DNA of 64,000 nt. It comes from Ampullaceana balthica (taxonomy: Eukaryota; Mollusca; Gastropoda; Lymnaeidae). The DNA is taken from assembly GCA_944989445.1 (NCBI GenBank), contig CALYLW010000427.1:224501-288500 (forward strand), given 5' to 3'. The position numbers and the translations under genes are program-made. The notes under the pieces are model-generated. The model saw only the letters and a list, made by a program, of their open reading frames with translations. It ran no database searches and was not told the DNA's origin. Positions 21,273-33,475 of the stretch are shown here, piece by piece. Numbering within the stretch: the first letter of the stretch is position 1; each line of letters opens with the position of its first letter.

Positions 21273-21671
21273 TAATGTAGGAGACAACTGGTGGATAGTT
21301 TTTACAGGATTAAAAACTTATTTCCCCAAAAAGTTTTATGAAGACTGAAAAGAAGTGAAAGCAAGCCAGGAGAAAATCATTATTGAGGAAATCTGTTTGT
21401 TTTTGTGATTGATGCCACTCATTGAACCAAGAGTACTGAAGAAAATAGATCAACGTCAAGAGTTAAATAGACAAGTCTTGGATTTGAGAAGGGAAAGAAC
21501 AGACCATTTGAAAAAAAATAAGTTTCTAAATTAAAAATTGACTGCATTGCTCAACGCAAGAGTGTGTAAATAATAGTTGTGCTGAGGTGGATGGCGATGA
21601 GAGAGGATGGAGTTTGGATGTCCTCCTCTCGCGCTCAACTAAAAATTGATATTTGTTTGTATCCCTATTCT

Positions 21672-21865
21672 GTATTGATTGTTGAATGGTGACGTAACAC
21701 GTAACTTCTTTATTGATTGTTGAATGGTGACGTAACACGTAACTTCTTTATTGATTGTTGAATGGTGACGTAACACGTAACTTCTTTATTGATTGTTGAA
21801 TGGTGACGTAACACGTAACTTCTTTATTGATTGTTGAATGGTGGCGTAACATTGTAACTTCTGTA
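21672..21865. repeat. 38-bp tandem repeat, 5 copies, each with a CRE-like site
   Basis: Each unit includes TTGAATGGTGACGTAACACG plus TAACTTCTTTATTGATTG. TGACGTAA is a CREB/ATF or PAR-bZIP type site. The last copy is mutated (GGTGGCGTAACATTG). Confidence 0.93.
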
Positions 21866-22537
21866 TATACTCTTACAAATCTATCCATAGACACATATAT
21901 AGATACCTTATCTATATCAGGTTCTCTGTGATGCTCTCAAGCTGAAAATGTGATAGATGTTCTTTACCAGATGTTCTTTACCAGATGTTTTCTGTGTTTT
22001 TATTTTAAAATATCCATGTGATTGGTCAGTTTGGATTTAGGAAAGATGTGTTGTGTTTTTAGCATCTATAAGGCAGTGGTCACTATAGGCCCAAAAGCCA
22101 GCGGCCAGAATTGGAAAGCCAGGCAGTTGTCAGTATTGGTTCTTGATTCAAGGAATCTTGTAATATTTAAGAAATGGGGGTGGGGGTGTAATAATTATTA
22201 GGGCAACTACAACCATGAAATTTCCCAAGATTCCCTTGCAGCACCAGTGATATAATCTCTGTAGATAGATGCGCTGCCTGTGGCATGGCTGCCAAACTTG
22301 CTGCCCTCCATGACATTCATGATGATATCCTCTAGTTCTCATCATTTCTTCATCTGTCAACGAACTTGCCTGATATGTGACCCAATCAGAGAGATTTCTG
22401 ATATCTTAGATACATTTAACGGACTTAAGTATAAATATAGTCAGAATAAAAATTTTTGTCCATGGTTAGACCCTTTCAGAAATACCCAGAGGGCTAATGT
22501 AGCATAAGCGTATAATTATTTAAAATCAACTCATGCC

Positions 22538-22677
22538 CACATAGAAAAATTGTGGGGACCATTGTAGTAGTACCCAAGTGTCTAATCTGACGTTAACTGT
22601 CATGCCCACATAGAAATATTGTGGGGACCATTGTAGTAGTACCCATGTATCTAATCTGACGTTAACTGTCATGCCCA
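22538..22677. repeat. Duplicated about 70-bp segment, 2 copies
   Basis: Two near-identical copies run from CATGCCCACATAGAAA to GACGTTAACTGT. Each carries ATTGTGGGGACCATTGTAGT. Confidence 0.9.
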
Positions 22678-23010
22678 TACAAAATACAAAATGTCCTAAG
22701 TTTTAAAATCATTAAATGTTTAACCAATTAGAGCCAAACTTGGTGCATTCTTGACATTCCCCTTTTTTAATTTGTTCTATGTTGAGCTCACATTTGTCTC
22801 CCTTTGGTTACAAAAGTGTAAATGTACTGTATCGGATCAAAATGGGTAAAGTTAAAAAACAAAAAACAATGATAAAAAAAACTGGAAATATTTTTACTGA
22901 TGGGTCTGTGGAACGAGTGTGAATTTTTTTGTTAATAAATAGAATCTTGGAACATCCATGTTAATATAAGGTGATGTAAGTTCTATACCAATCCTGCCTC
23001 ACTGTTGGGA

Positions 23011-23072
23011 GTCATCACCTCTATAGGTCAGAGTCATCACCTCTATAGGTCAGAGTCATCACCTCTATAGGT
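23011..23072. repeat. 20-bp tandem repeat, 3 copies
   Basis: Copies of AGTCATCACCTCTATAGGTC. Confidence 0.9.
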
Positions 23073-24334
23073 CAGCCAGGCAAGTCATTTTGAATAGGCA
23101 GCACTAAGTTAGGGCTTGTAGCAGCTAAACGAATTCATCTATAATTTATTATCGAAGGTAAATCAAAATTGACATTTAACAGATGACTGATTTTTAAAAT
23201 TTTTGTCACATAAATCTGATGTTGGCATGTTCTATAGTACATTGTATTTTACTTTTTTTTTGGCATTTATTTTTTTCCTCATAAATATTTGATGTTTAGT
23301 AAAAATGGCTTCTATACCTTTAAGTGGGACCATAATTATTTGTTTTAATTTTTCTCCCACACCATTTTAATATTAAAAAATTAACCTAAAGTAACAGTGG
23401 GAAATTGTCAAAGATTTTGTTACCGTTTTCATGTTATTTTTCCATGACAACTTATAAGTTATTATAATCCACATTTCTCCCCCCCCCCGCCCGCCCCCCT
23501 TGCACATGTTTATGTTACATCAAAGGTTGTGTCTTATAAAGTATCAAGTTGGTTATAAAACTTTAGAGACTTTCCTTGTTATGTCAACTGATAATTTGGA
23601 TGTGTACAAATTTAAAATGATATTCAGATATTTTTACTCTTGTGTTATCCCTGGTATACATATTTCTGTCAGTGTCAGTAAGTTTACCCTTTGACCTCAT
23701 CACTTGGTCTCTGTGTTTGTAATGTTCAGTCTTGGTTTTTTTCACTTGTTTGTGTTTTGTTTGGTTTGTTTTTTGTTCCGAGTTCAAAGTCCAAAAGTGT
23801 GAAACTCTAAAAAAAATCCAATCTCCCAAAAGTATTTGTTACTTTAGTCCAATTAGATCTCTCTATGTTTTCATGCTTTCCCGAACTTTACTTTGTCACG
23901 AGCTCCATTACAAATACACCCCAAAAATGTTCAAACCATTTTGTTAATGTTTTATTAATATTTTGTGTAATTAAACTGTTTGAGTGTCATTTGTTTTAGC
24001 CAGGTTAGGTAACAAATATTAGCCTCACCGTTTCCTGTAACACCATCACACGGTGAAGATGGATTCTACAAATTTTTGTTTTATATTTATGAACATTTCA
24101 GAAATTCATTTAAACATGCATTTTGTTGTACATTTTTAAAGTTTTTTTTACAGGAGTCTAAGAATACATAAATTATCATTGAGCACAATCACAAATTTAC
24201 CTTAGTAATACAACTTTAACATCACCAAAAATCTCATTGGTTCAATTTTACAAATAAAATCACTTTATGATTCTATTAAAAACAGTTCAATAACCGCAAA
24301 AGTGTTTTAACAGACTAGCTGAAAATCACAGTGA

Positions 24335-24440
24335 CTGACCAGTCCAGCTTATAACTCTCATTGACTGACCAGTCCAGCTTATAACTCTAATTGAATGACC
24401 AGTCCAGCTTATAACTCTGATTGAATTTCCAGTCCAGCTG
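24335..24440. repeat. About 27-bp tandem repeat, 4 copies, diverged
   Basis: Copies share GACCAGTCCAGCTTATAACT with variable spacers. The last copy is diverged. Confidence 0.85.
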
Positions 24441-24789
24441 ATAAACCTCAGGATTAGAAAGGTCCCTAATTGTTCATTGGCTACGGCTGGAGGTTTGCAA
24501 CAACATCAACCAACCTGTGATGACGTGCTAATTATGTTTACAACACTTGTTATATTCTACTGGGGACATTCCATGTTGCTACAAATTGCTTCATTAATGA
24601 GATAATAATATAACATTGTGTGCACCATATAAGGAATGCACAAGTCAATGAGAAATTAAATTGTTTGCATTAAAAAAAGTCAATGTGGAATTACATTTTT
24701 TATCCCAACAATAACAAGTCCCTAAGCTACTGGGAATAAGTCCCTAAGCTACTGGGAAATGAGATTTGTACAGCAAGAAGAAGTCCATG

Positions 24790-24917
24790 ATTCATCAACA
24801 TGTAAACATGTACAGTCTAGACGTGGACATAATACGTCAACATGTAAACATGTACAGTCTAGACGTGGACATAATACGTCAACATGTAAACATATACAGT
24901 CTAGACGTGGACATAAT
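24790..24917. repeat. About 42-bp tandem repeat, 3 copies
   Basis: Each copy has ACATGTAAACATGTACAGTC plus TAGACGTGGACATAATA. The unit contains the short palindromes ACATGT and TCTAGA. Confidence 0.92.
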
Positions 24918-25625
24918 ACTCAGCTATATATAAAATGGAATTCAGATATTACCCCTTGTTACAGATGTTATTCATTTTTTTCTCAAAATTGTTTCCATTT
25001 CTAAGGTAAATGTACTTTTGTTGTTGTCTTTCCCCCACATATCACCTAATTGTGATCTTTATGTACACATGTAAATATATTCTGTACACTATTTGTACCT
25101 ATGTCTACATTTAATTCTATAAATAAATGTGCATATGGTGTCAACTATTTATTTCAGTAGCATAATAAACTGTCGTCATGTTGGTGACGTCTAGGCACAA
25201 TCATGTCAATGTGTTCCACCAGGTCCACTGCCATCTCAGAGTCAATTCTTTTAATGAGCTACTTTTATTCATATGCACATAATAATTGTATTGGTGTCCA
25301 CTAGTTCAAATCTCATGAAGTTCATTGGCCAGTGATATCAGCTTCATTGATTGGGCGGGCGGGCGGTATGTCCTGGTTGTTTCTTATTGAAGAAATCTTA
25401 AACGATTTTATATAATTTTGTTGACATTGTCAAATTTTTTTTTCATGAGTAATTAATGCAGATGTTGTACAACTTAATTTAAGCCCCAAAATTAAAATCT
25501 GCATAATAACAATTTGAACTGCCTAATTAGTCATTAATGGCTTGTTTTTTGTTGCAAGTGTCAACATTAATGAGATGTCTAATTAAATTTTAATAGTTTA
25601 CAACATACAACTGTCTTACAAATAG

Positions 25626-25790
25626 CCATGACACACTTCAAATATCACATCAATCGTAATATACATCAAACATGACATCAATCATCATACACATCAAACA
25701 TCACATCAATCGTAATATACATCAAACATCACATCAATCGTAATATACATCAAACATCACATCAATCGTCACACACATCAAACATCATCT
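25626..25790. repeat. About 27-bp tandem repeat, 6 copies
   Basis: Copies of CATCAAACATCACATCAATC plus a variable GTAATATA or ATCATACA. Confidence 0.9.
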
Positions 25791-26262
25791 AAAACAACTA
25801 TCACACATTTGGCACATGTACCACTGTTACTGTGGTACATCATGCTATTTCCCCACCTTTTTTCCCCACCATTCTTCCTTATCTTATGTAAATGATCTCA
25901 ATTAAAGGTAAAAGGAATCGCCAGGGTTAGGACACCACTGGACTTAGACTTAAACCTGAGTTTTGGTTTGTTCAACTCAAAGGTTTCTATTTCCCAGTAA
26001 GAAAATTTGACTCACTCAAAGCTGACAGTGAAGATTTGGTCTCCTTTGTCAGAGCGACAAGCCCCTCCCCTACCAGGCCTGACTTATAATTCTATTATTT
26101 TCAATATTTGTGTTTGAGAGTTGATCACGGCACTTGATGATTGTTTCCCTTTATGATTGTTTACCTTGTCATTGAGTTTGTGTGTGGATTACTTGTAATA
26201 AACTAAACAGTCCAGATTTATGGTTCAAATATTCATAAGATTTTTTTTTAATGTCTCTAAAT

Positions 26263-26579
26263 CAAGGGTCGGGAAACCATGGTTCTATTGATGGCTGCAT
26301 CTGGCTCTCAGACAAATGTTTGATTATTTTTTTTTAAAAGTTTATTCAGACTCCTTTGATCTACATATTAATTGCATATCAAAAACAGCATAACAATTTT
26401 ATGTAAAAGAATTCAAAGATATTCATAAATTTTCCGTTAGTGTTACATAGACACCAAATTCTCACATTTACTTGAATATTCAGTTTTAAAAATAATGTAT
26501 GGCTCTCACAGAATTACTTTTCAAAATATGTTGTGTTTATTGCTCTCTCAGACTCAGACAAAAAGTTTCCCGACCCCTG
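26263..26579. mobile_element. hAT MITE, 317 bp, with perfect 8-bp target duplication
   Basis: The flanking 8-mers at 26255-26262 and 26580-26587 are both CTCTAAAT. The ends CAAGGGTCGGGAAACC and GTTTCCCGACCCCTG are terminal inverted repeats of the widespread hAT CAGGGGTCGG type. Subterminal GGCTCTCA / TGAGAGCC repeats are also inverted. There is no coding capacity. Confidence 0.85.
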
Positions 26580-26587
26580 CTCTAAAT

Positions 26588-27827
26588 AATGCCTAAATTC
26601 TAAACAGAAGGTTGACAACTGAAATGTTAAGTGGTGCGGTCGCAAACAGCACAAAGTGATTGATACAAATTATGTTACTCTGTCTGGCTGTGTTTGTAGT
26701 GCTCACTGAATTGATTATGATCCCGTTCAATAACTTCCTCTTTATATTTATACTTTTTACAAATCTGTTTTCAAAAAAAATGTCCACCATCTGAGTTGAC
26801 TGAATCAACCGTTGTACCATTTGTTGTGCACCTTTACTTGCATGTATAAAATCTATATACATTTATTTTGTTTGTAGATGGACTCCTCCTAGCACTTGCT
26901 CAATGTTTATATATTGAGGGGTCTCTCTCTCAAGGGGTTGAGAACCAGGTCACTGAGTGCTTGCAGTGTCAAAGTTTTAAATTTTTTTTTAGTTAACAGA
27001 ATCTTCTGTCATGTATGTCCACCCCACGTGTTATTTTCTTTATTATTCCAAGGTTGTTTGTACTTATGATGCTTAGCTCAGTGTTGGATGTTGACTTCTT
27101 TACCCCAACGCCGACAGCTCTTCAAATAACTAGAGAAATTTATATCTTCAAATTGATACCCATGAAATTGTGACTAAAATTTGCTTTTTTCTTACACTTA
27201 CAGCAGAAATATTAGTACTTACCTTCCCAACAAAAAAAAATGAAAATTTGTGAATGTTTATATTCTGTGTTTGGAGTAAGCTGACTTGAAGTTATCCCTA
27301 AAATACAGATGTCAAGCTCGTCATCCGACTCATAGATTCAGAAATTTTTTTATTTAGATTGGTCTTGAAATGTAAAACTCAGTTTTTTTAATATTTCAGG
27401 TGCTAATAAAATATATTTCCTTGGTCTGACCCTGTTTCTTTGTTTGTTGTACATTACTTTGCAAATGAGTTGGCTCCATCATTTTGTTACTGTCTAATGT
27501 TTTTATAGACATTGTTGAATGAATTTTTCGCATGTGCCCAACAGAAATTTTCTGTTGATTTAGTTTGAATCTGTGCTCTGGTTGCAACATTGGAGCAGAA
27601 AATAGACAAGGATTATTGCAAACTTGTATTCAAATTAGGGGTGTACCGGAGTAATTTTTTAAAAATCCGACCGGAGCATGAATTTCCTGATTTATGAAGT
27701 GAGATCCAGCTGGAGCCGGATTTACAAATTAAAAAAAACAAAATAACGCATGTCATCACTTGACTATACCAATGCAAACAAAAAGAGAACTTATTTAAAA
27801 AATTTAAGGCTACCAATTTCAAAAGGA
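26588..27827. other. Intergenic, AT-rich, little recognised
   Basis: No gene is seen. At about 27638 a TAGGGGTGTACCGGA end with CCGGAT-rich sequence to about 27725 may be half of a MITE truncated by the neighbouring LINE fragment. This is a weak call. Confidence 0.35.
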
Positions 27828-28395
27828 TACACAAAAAATACTTACAGATTAAAAACTTGACACAAAAACTTAGTCAAAACCTCCAAAATGAATATTACAT
27901 AAACAATGCAATTTCTGAAGACAATAAAAACTAATGGTCCTTAATTAAATCAACAAAAAAAATGGAACCTACAGGAATAGCCACACTAAAAGTCCCAAAT
28001 AAAAAATACCTATAATGATAAGGAAACAAAAGCTAACATCCTCAACACATATTTTGCATCATGATTTTTCGGTCTCTGGTGACATGGAAGTTTTAATATA
28101 TTTAAATAAAATAGAAGAAATAGGTACCATAACTGTAGACGAGATAGGTAAAGGTATGCAAATCTCCTAAAAACTTTAAAATAAACAAAGCTACTTGTCC
28201 ATATGAATTGCTGGCAGGGTTATTAAAATAACTGAGATATGGAACTGTCCCCAATCTATGTAGTTTTTTTTTCAAGCCTCTCTAAATCTGGGTAAAGTAC
28301 CCCATGATTGGAAATTGGCTATCGTAACTCCCCTCTTTAAGAAAGGTGATAAAACATACCTTGGTAATTACAAACCTGTATCACTATTACTGGAG
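27828..28395 (+). pseudogene. Degenerate LINE fragment (same family as 7250-9160)
   Basis: The sequence aligns by eye with the RT 5' part of the LINE, for example AGGATACACAAAAAATACTT at the start and CTCTTTAAGAAAGGTGATAA near 28338. It has many indels and stops, so it is an old copy. It breaks off before the central RT motifs. Confidence 0.8.
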
Positions 28396-28489
28396 TTGTT
28401 ACTGGGGCTGTTACCACAGTAATAAGTTATGGTTTTGATACCAAATATTGTTATTTTTTAAAGTCTCCGCGCAGTTCAAACTGAGAGCG

Positions 28490-28768
28490 AATACACTCAC
28501 TCCTGCCCTCTCTATACACTCACTCCTGCCCTCTCTATACACTCACTCCTGCCCTCTCTATACACTCACTCCTGCCCTCTCTATACACTCACTCCTGCCC
28601 TCTCTATACACTCACTCCTGCCCTCTCTATACACTCACTCCTGCCCTCTCTATACACTCACTCCTGCCCTCTCTATACACTCACTCCTGCCCTCTCTATA
28701 CACTCACTCCTGCCCTCTATATAAACTCACTCCTGCCCTCTATATACACTCACTCCTGCCCTCTCTAG
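28490..28768. repeat. Minisatellite, 23-bp unit, about 12 copies
   Basis: Copies of TACACTCACTCCTGCCCTCT plus CTA. The last copies show ATATAA variants. Confidence 0.95.
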
Positions 28769-28799
28769 ACCAATTTACCTTTTCTGACCTCTCCTCTTA

Positions 28800-28915
28800 C
28801 CAAAATTCCCTGACCAGAATACGTTGTCTCCCTTGACCAGAATACGTTGTCTCCCCTGACCAGAATACGTTGTCTCCCCTTACCAGAATATGTTGTCTCA
28901 CCTGGCCAGAATACC
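28800..28915. repeat. 23-bp tandem repeat, about 5 copies
   Basis: Copies of CTGACCAGAATACGTTGTCT plus CCC. The final copies drift. Confidence 0.9.
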
Positions 28916-29900
28916 GTGCCTCATCCCTAACCACGTTTTCCCAAAACAAACACAATTCCCAGGTATGAAACAAAGTTAGCCACACGTGGCTCACCTGTCC
29001 ACACTTCCTGGCTGTAATGACGTTACGCCCATGTTCATGGGTGTGAACATAACGTTCAGGTGTTCGAAATTTTTTGGCCAAAGCACGTGACTTGCCCTAA
29101 CCAGCGCAACCTTTCAAGTAAAAAATATGTCGACTCATGGCCACGTTCAATATCCTAACATATTTTAGTGTTGCCGCTGTGATGATTTTTTGGCTGCACA
29201 ATTTTGGGAGGAATTTGTGAACAGGTACATGAGTTTGTTGGGATATTGACATGAAGCTTGTTGGCAGGGCCGGCTTTAGGCATAGGCAAACATAAGTTTG
29301 TTTTTGAAGCAATAGGCTTTCAAATACGTCAAATTTTGTAGTAGATTCTGTTAAAAACAATTCTGAATTTGTTCAAACTTGAAATAATGAAAATAAATTG
29401 TACAACAAAAATTCCGCTGAAGCTGATTTAAAAAGTGTAATTACATTATATTAATTACAGATCAATTTTCGTTTTTTAAAATTTATTTTGATTTGCATGT
29501 GTATTTTCTATTTTAAAAAAGGATCCCTGCTCAGATCCAACCTAAATGCTCTTTGTACGCTTTTACCTTGCAGTGCACTACTTGTGACGAAATAAACTTA
29601 CTACCGAAAATATACCACGAGATCTATATTTAGAATGAACACACGCGGTTTATGCATACATGGTATTCGTTGGTCTTAAAGTGCGGCTGGTGTAAACTTT
29701 TATCGTTCAAAACGCACGTTTGACGTTAGAATGGGATCACTTTAATTAAACTACGTTTATTGAAGCAAGTCGGGGGGGGGCATGCGGTAATAAGGGTGGA
29801 GCCTCTCACCCAGGGCTCCAGCGTCAACAGGGGAGGGGGGCGTCAAATCGTCTTTATGTTGGACTTTTAATCGATTAAAATTTTTAAACGATACCACTAT
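28916..29900. other. Intergenic, possible hAT end
   Basis: No gene is recognised. CAGGGCCGGCTTTAGG near 29264 looks like a hAT-type transposon end, but I find no partner end. The rest is AT-rich unique sequence, with a G-run and a GC-rich patch near 29770-29840. Confidence 0.35.
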
Positions 29901-30090
29901 TCTACACACACACACCATTACTCTACACACACATACCGTTATTCTACACACACATACCGTTACCTTATACACACATACCGTTGCTCTACACACATACCAT
30001 TACTCTACACACACAAACCGTTACTCTACACACACATACCATTACTCTACACACACATACCGTTACTCTACATACACATACCGTTACTCT
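29901..30090. repeat. About 21-bp tandem repeat, about 9 copies
   Basis: Copies of CCGTTACTCTACACACACAT(A). The hAT element at 30102 inserted just at its right edge, duplicating GTTACACA. Confidence 0.9.
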
Positions 30091-30683
30091 AAAGTTACAC
30101 ACAGTGGCGTCACTAGGGGGGCGGGGGGGGCGGGCCGCCCCGGGTGACACCCATCAGGGGGTGACACCCGAGCCTACAATTTTACTGTGTACGATTTTAT
30201 GTCAGAAAACAAAAGATGACACATTTTTTAATCTAGAAAGAAATTAAGAAATACAATGAAATACGCTAAACGCGAAAATTCTTATTAAAAAATATCAGTT
30301 AACTTGCAATAATAAAACAGTCCCAACACACGAACAACATTAAAACAAATTAGGAAAAAAAGAAAAGAAATAGTCGCAGCAGAGAGATCTTTAAAAAGGG
30401 CTGGAATGAAAGAGGCAGTGTCTTCTGTTTTAAAAGATATAAAGCCATTTGGGCTTGGACACACCGACAGCATGAACGAATCCCACCTCACGACTCCCTC
30501 CACCACAGTGGGGTGGGGGGTAATACGATTTTTATCACGCCCCCAAAGAAAAAAATCAAAAGATGGGTTTTCTTTGTTGATGTTTTTCTTGAGGAAAATT
30601 ATGATTTCAATGTCTTTGAGTTAATAATTTTTATATATATATTTATTAAAGGCGTGAAAGCATAGATATGCATGTTTATATAC

Positions 30684-30790
30684 AGGTAGTCCTCTGGTTA
30701 CGACGGTCCCTATCCCGACTTACGCTGTTTAGTGCTTACGAACGCGCCCCCGTAAAGAATAGTATTACGCGTTATGCCGTATTTTAAAAA
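30684..30790. mobile_element. pogo/Tigger-like end fragment
   Basis: TA is followed by CAGGTAGTCCTCTGGTTACG and CGACTTACGCTG, the style of pogo/Tigger termini (CAGGTAGTCC..GACTTACG). Only one end is seen, inside the hAT relic. Confidence 0.35.
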
Positions 30791-30882
30791 ATATGAATTC
30801 TTTTCTCTATTTGAAATAACAAAAATTATTTTAAAATATGTTTGATTATTATTTCAACCTATAACTTTCGTTCGCGAATTTT

Positions 30883-31000
30883 TCAAATGGCGAAGTTTTC
30901 AATCAAGTCAATAAAGCTGAGTAAGCTTACAAGTTCCTTTTCAATGCTCATTAGAGAGAGCACATCCAGCCTTTTTCGTCCCATGCAAATTCTAACTCAT
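30883..31000 (-). pseudogene. hAT transposase C-terminal remnant
   Basis: The minus strand reads MGRKRLDVLSLMSIEKELVS, then LLSFIDLIENFAI and a stop (30883-30885). The M..RL..L.LMSIE block is the conserved hAT C-terminal dimerisation motif. Frame and order agree with the fragment at 32695-32949. Confidence 0.75.
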
Positions 31001-31557
31001 TATATATTCTTTTCAACTTTGAAAATGATCGCTCTCAGCTGTAGTTTGATGTCATCATTTAAAGATAGATGCGAAGTGCGATGTGTACATTTGTAAAGGA
31101 CTGTGTGAATTATAGCTCATTCAAAAGCAGCAAATTTTTTAGCTCTGTTCAAGTTTTTTGAGTTTCGCTTTGTGCTAATTCCTTTTCCTTACCCTGAGCC
31201 TGGGACTGGACAATAACTTTTTTAAGAGTTCTGAAAATTGGACTACTTCTGAAGGTAAGCAGTCTTCAAAATCACCCATGAACCTACATGTGGAAGAAAA
31301 TCAGAAGCCCCGAGCCTAGTGCTCTTTATGGGTCTTCCCGGAAGACCCCATTATACGCTATCTGGCCACCAAAGGGACGTAACAGCTGAGGAACTCCGCC
31401 CAAAAGTGGTCGCTTCTGAAGCGGCCACCTGGGCATCCAGGATATACAGTCGAAGATGCCTCCCACTAAGTTGCCCTCACGAGGAGGTGGTGGAATCCTA
31501 CTACGACCCGCTACCACTTTGGCGCCATCCAGGCAAAGCACATGGGTCTCCATGGTT

Positions 31558-31866
31558 ATCTTATCTTATCTTATCTTATCTGTTTACAGACGCTCCTTCT
31601 ATACAGAAGATTATTGCGTCCTACGCTTATCTATGGTTTGTGTTTAGTCCTGCATTTTTATTAGAGATTTAAATGTTGATAAAGTGTTGGTTTTCCTGGA
31701 TTCTTCAGGCAACCCATTCCACGCCCGAATTCCGGACCTGAAGAAGGAAAACTTGTATGTGTTTGTTCTTGCATACGGAATAAGAAAGGTGTTTTTATCC
31801 TTATGTCTATCTGAGGGTTGTATTAAGTTATATTTGTGTTGTATTTCTAAATTAGAATTAAGTTAG
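31558..31866 (-). pseudogene. LINE 3'-end fragment (CR1/Jockey group), nested in hAT relic
   Basis: On the plus strand it starts with a TTATC-repeat tail, then ACGCTCCTTCTATACAGAAG and the complement of the RT C-terminal region, closely matching the other copies in this window. It is severely 5'-truncated (about 310 bp). Flanking GC-richer segments (31316-31557 and 31868-32130) are not recognised. Confidence 0.88.
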
Positions 31867-32694
31867 GACCGCCGCAGACCGGGGGATCATCAAAGACCTA
31901 CCTAGGGTGCAACCCCCACTGGAAGGTTTCCTCAGAGCTGGCGTCCAATGCGTTCTTCGCGGCACTTTTTGCTAATCCGTACTGGCGCTCCTTTCCCTAA
32001 ACCGGCACCGCTTGATGGCGTTGCTAGTAAATTGAGGGGGACGAAAGGTTGCTTCGGATTTACCCGACCCCTTCTTCGAAATCACTTGAACGTTCTTCCA
32101 TTAACTTGGCTGCTGCCCATCGGGTGGCGAAAGTACTAAACTCAGTTAGGTTTGTAAGAAAGACAAATTTCTCATGGATGTATTTATATTATATGCACCT
32201 AACCAATGTTGTAGGGCTTAAGAAAGTTTGTCAATGATTACCAGAAATACCTCAATCTTGAAATTTTTTTCTCCAGGATAATACTGTTTTGTTGATGTCC
32301 CTTTATCAAACTGACGCTTTCTTTTTTGTTTGATAGTATTGAAGATTGTTTACACTGTTTTTACCACGGACTTTTCCTTTCCTTTGTCTTCATAGGAATA
32401 AAATTAAGAATGCTATTTTTTAACAAACTCAATGAGAGACTTCCTTTCTAAAATTGTTTCCCAAATTTCAAGTAAAATAGCGACTTCCAGTTGTTCAATT
32501 TCCTTTAGAAATCCTTCTTCTTCAAGTCGGCAGTCACGTGGCTGATTTTCATTCGTTGCTAATTCTTCCAGTGCTGCGATATTCTCATGGTATGAGCTAT
32601 TAAGAGACCTTACAGCATAATGTCAGGCTGACCATCTTGTGTCAGACAAGGCTTTGATAGCATATATCAATTTCATATGTTTTTGAAGTACCTG

Positions 32695-32949
32695 TCAACG
32701 ATGAGTAGATGCAACAAGTCGGGTATAAAGATTTTGCAGAAGACAAAAAAATCTGACCGCAGTAGGACAACCTGCTGCTCTTTTCCCAACCAAATTAAAG
32801 GAATGAGCTGTGCACGGCACATAATGAGCTACAATGCACTTCTCACGAAGAATAGCCTGGTTTCCGTTATACTTCCTACTCATTTGCAGCATTGCCGTAT
32901 GACTGTCCAAGGCATTTTCAGGGATTCGTACAAACATAATGGCCTGCAT
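32695..32949 (-). pseudogene. hAT transposase central remnant (ZMYM1-like)
   Basis: The minus-strand frame contains MLQMSRKYNGNQAILREKC, then HYVPCTAHSFNLVGKRAAGC and LLQNLYTRLVASTHR. This is the conserved N.S.KY.G.Q...A.YVPC.AHSLNLV block of ZMYM1-like hAT transposases, with the RNase-H-fold His/Asn region. It lacks the flanking domains. Confidence 0.8.
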
Positions 32950-33475
32950 CTTTATTATACACTATAATTCATACAAAGTTTGGGGGCCCTTAAATTATTG
33001 GGGGCTTTAGCCCGTTCAGCACCCCCCCCTTTTAATCCGCCATAGGGGGGGGGGTCCACGCATCTGTGACGATGTGGTACGAGGAGGGGGGGTGTTTAAG
33101 AAATGTGACGTCACATCAAAAACGCGAAACTTTAAATAAAAGTTCCACTTAAATATTTGATTGTTTACCATTTATTCAATGACTTCACGCGTGTTACGAT
33201 ATTACAGTGCAGACTTACCCTAAATACATATTTAAATGACAAAAAATAATTTGCAACATGCCAATTTTTATTGAGAAAATACGGCTTTGGGGAGGGGTGT
33301 CAAAGCTTTGTGACGTCATATCGTAAAAAAGGGGTGGTGTCTAAGTTTTTGTGACAAAGTATGACGCTGGGGGAGGGTGGGGTAAAAATCGGCAACCTCG
33401 AGTGACGTCATTTATGGACGGCCCATTCAGTCGTGAAGGGGTGACACCAACCCTAGTGACGCCTCTGGTTACACA

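Larger units (their letters stand above)
20971..26254 (+). other. PITPNM: Probable 3' UTR and downstream flank of PITPNM
   Basis: No further conserved coding is seen. Candidate AATAAA signals on the sense strand lie at 22445, 22934, 25122, 25164 and 26197. None is favoured by the sequence alone. The stretch holds several small tandem repeats (listed separately) and ordinary AT-rich sequence. Where the UTR ends cannot be decided without transcript data. Confidence 0.4.
30102..33467 (-). mobile_element. hAT transposon relic, 3.37 kb, with perfect 8-bp target duplication
   Basis: The 8-mer GTTACACA flanks both sides (30094-30101 and 33468-33475). The ends are CAGTGGCGTCACTAGGG and CCCTAGTGACGCCTCTG, inverted repeats of each other. 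Two minus-strand transposase remnants lie in the expected order, with the middle at 32695-32949 and the C-terminus at 30883-31000. A LINE 3' fragment is nested at 31558-31866. The 8-bp duplication supports the hAT superfamily. The element is dead. Confidence 0.85.

Noticed and set aside
28448..28768. A 106-residue open frame
   Set aside because: It is the translation of a 23-bp minisatellite with low-complexity Leu/Pro/Ser/Tyr content.
31319..31672. A 117-residue coding frame in a GC-richer segment
   Set aside because: It runs into the LINE tail repeat, lies inside a dead hAT element, and shows no domain I recognise.
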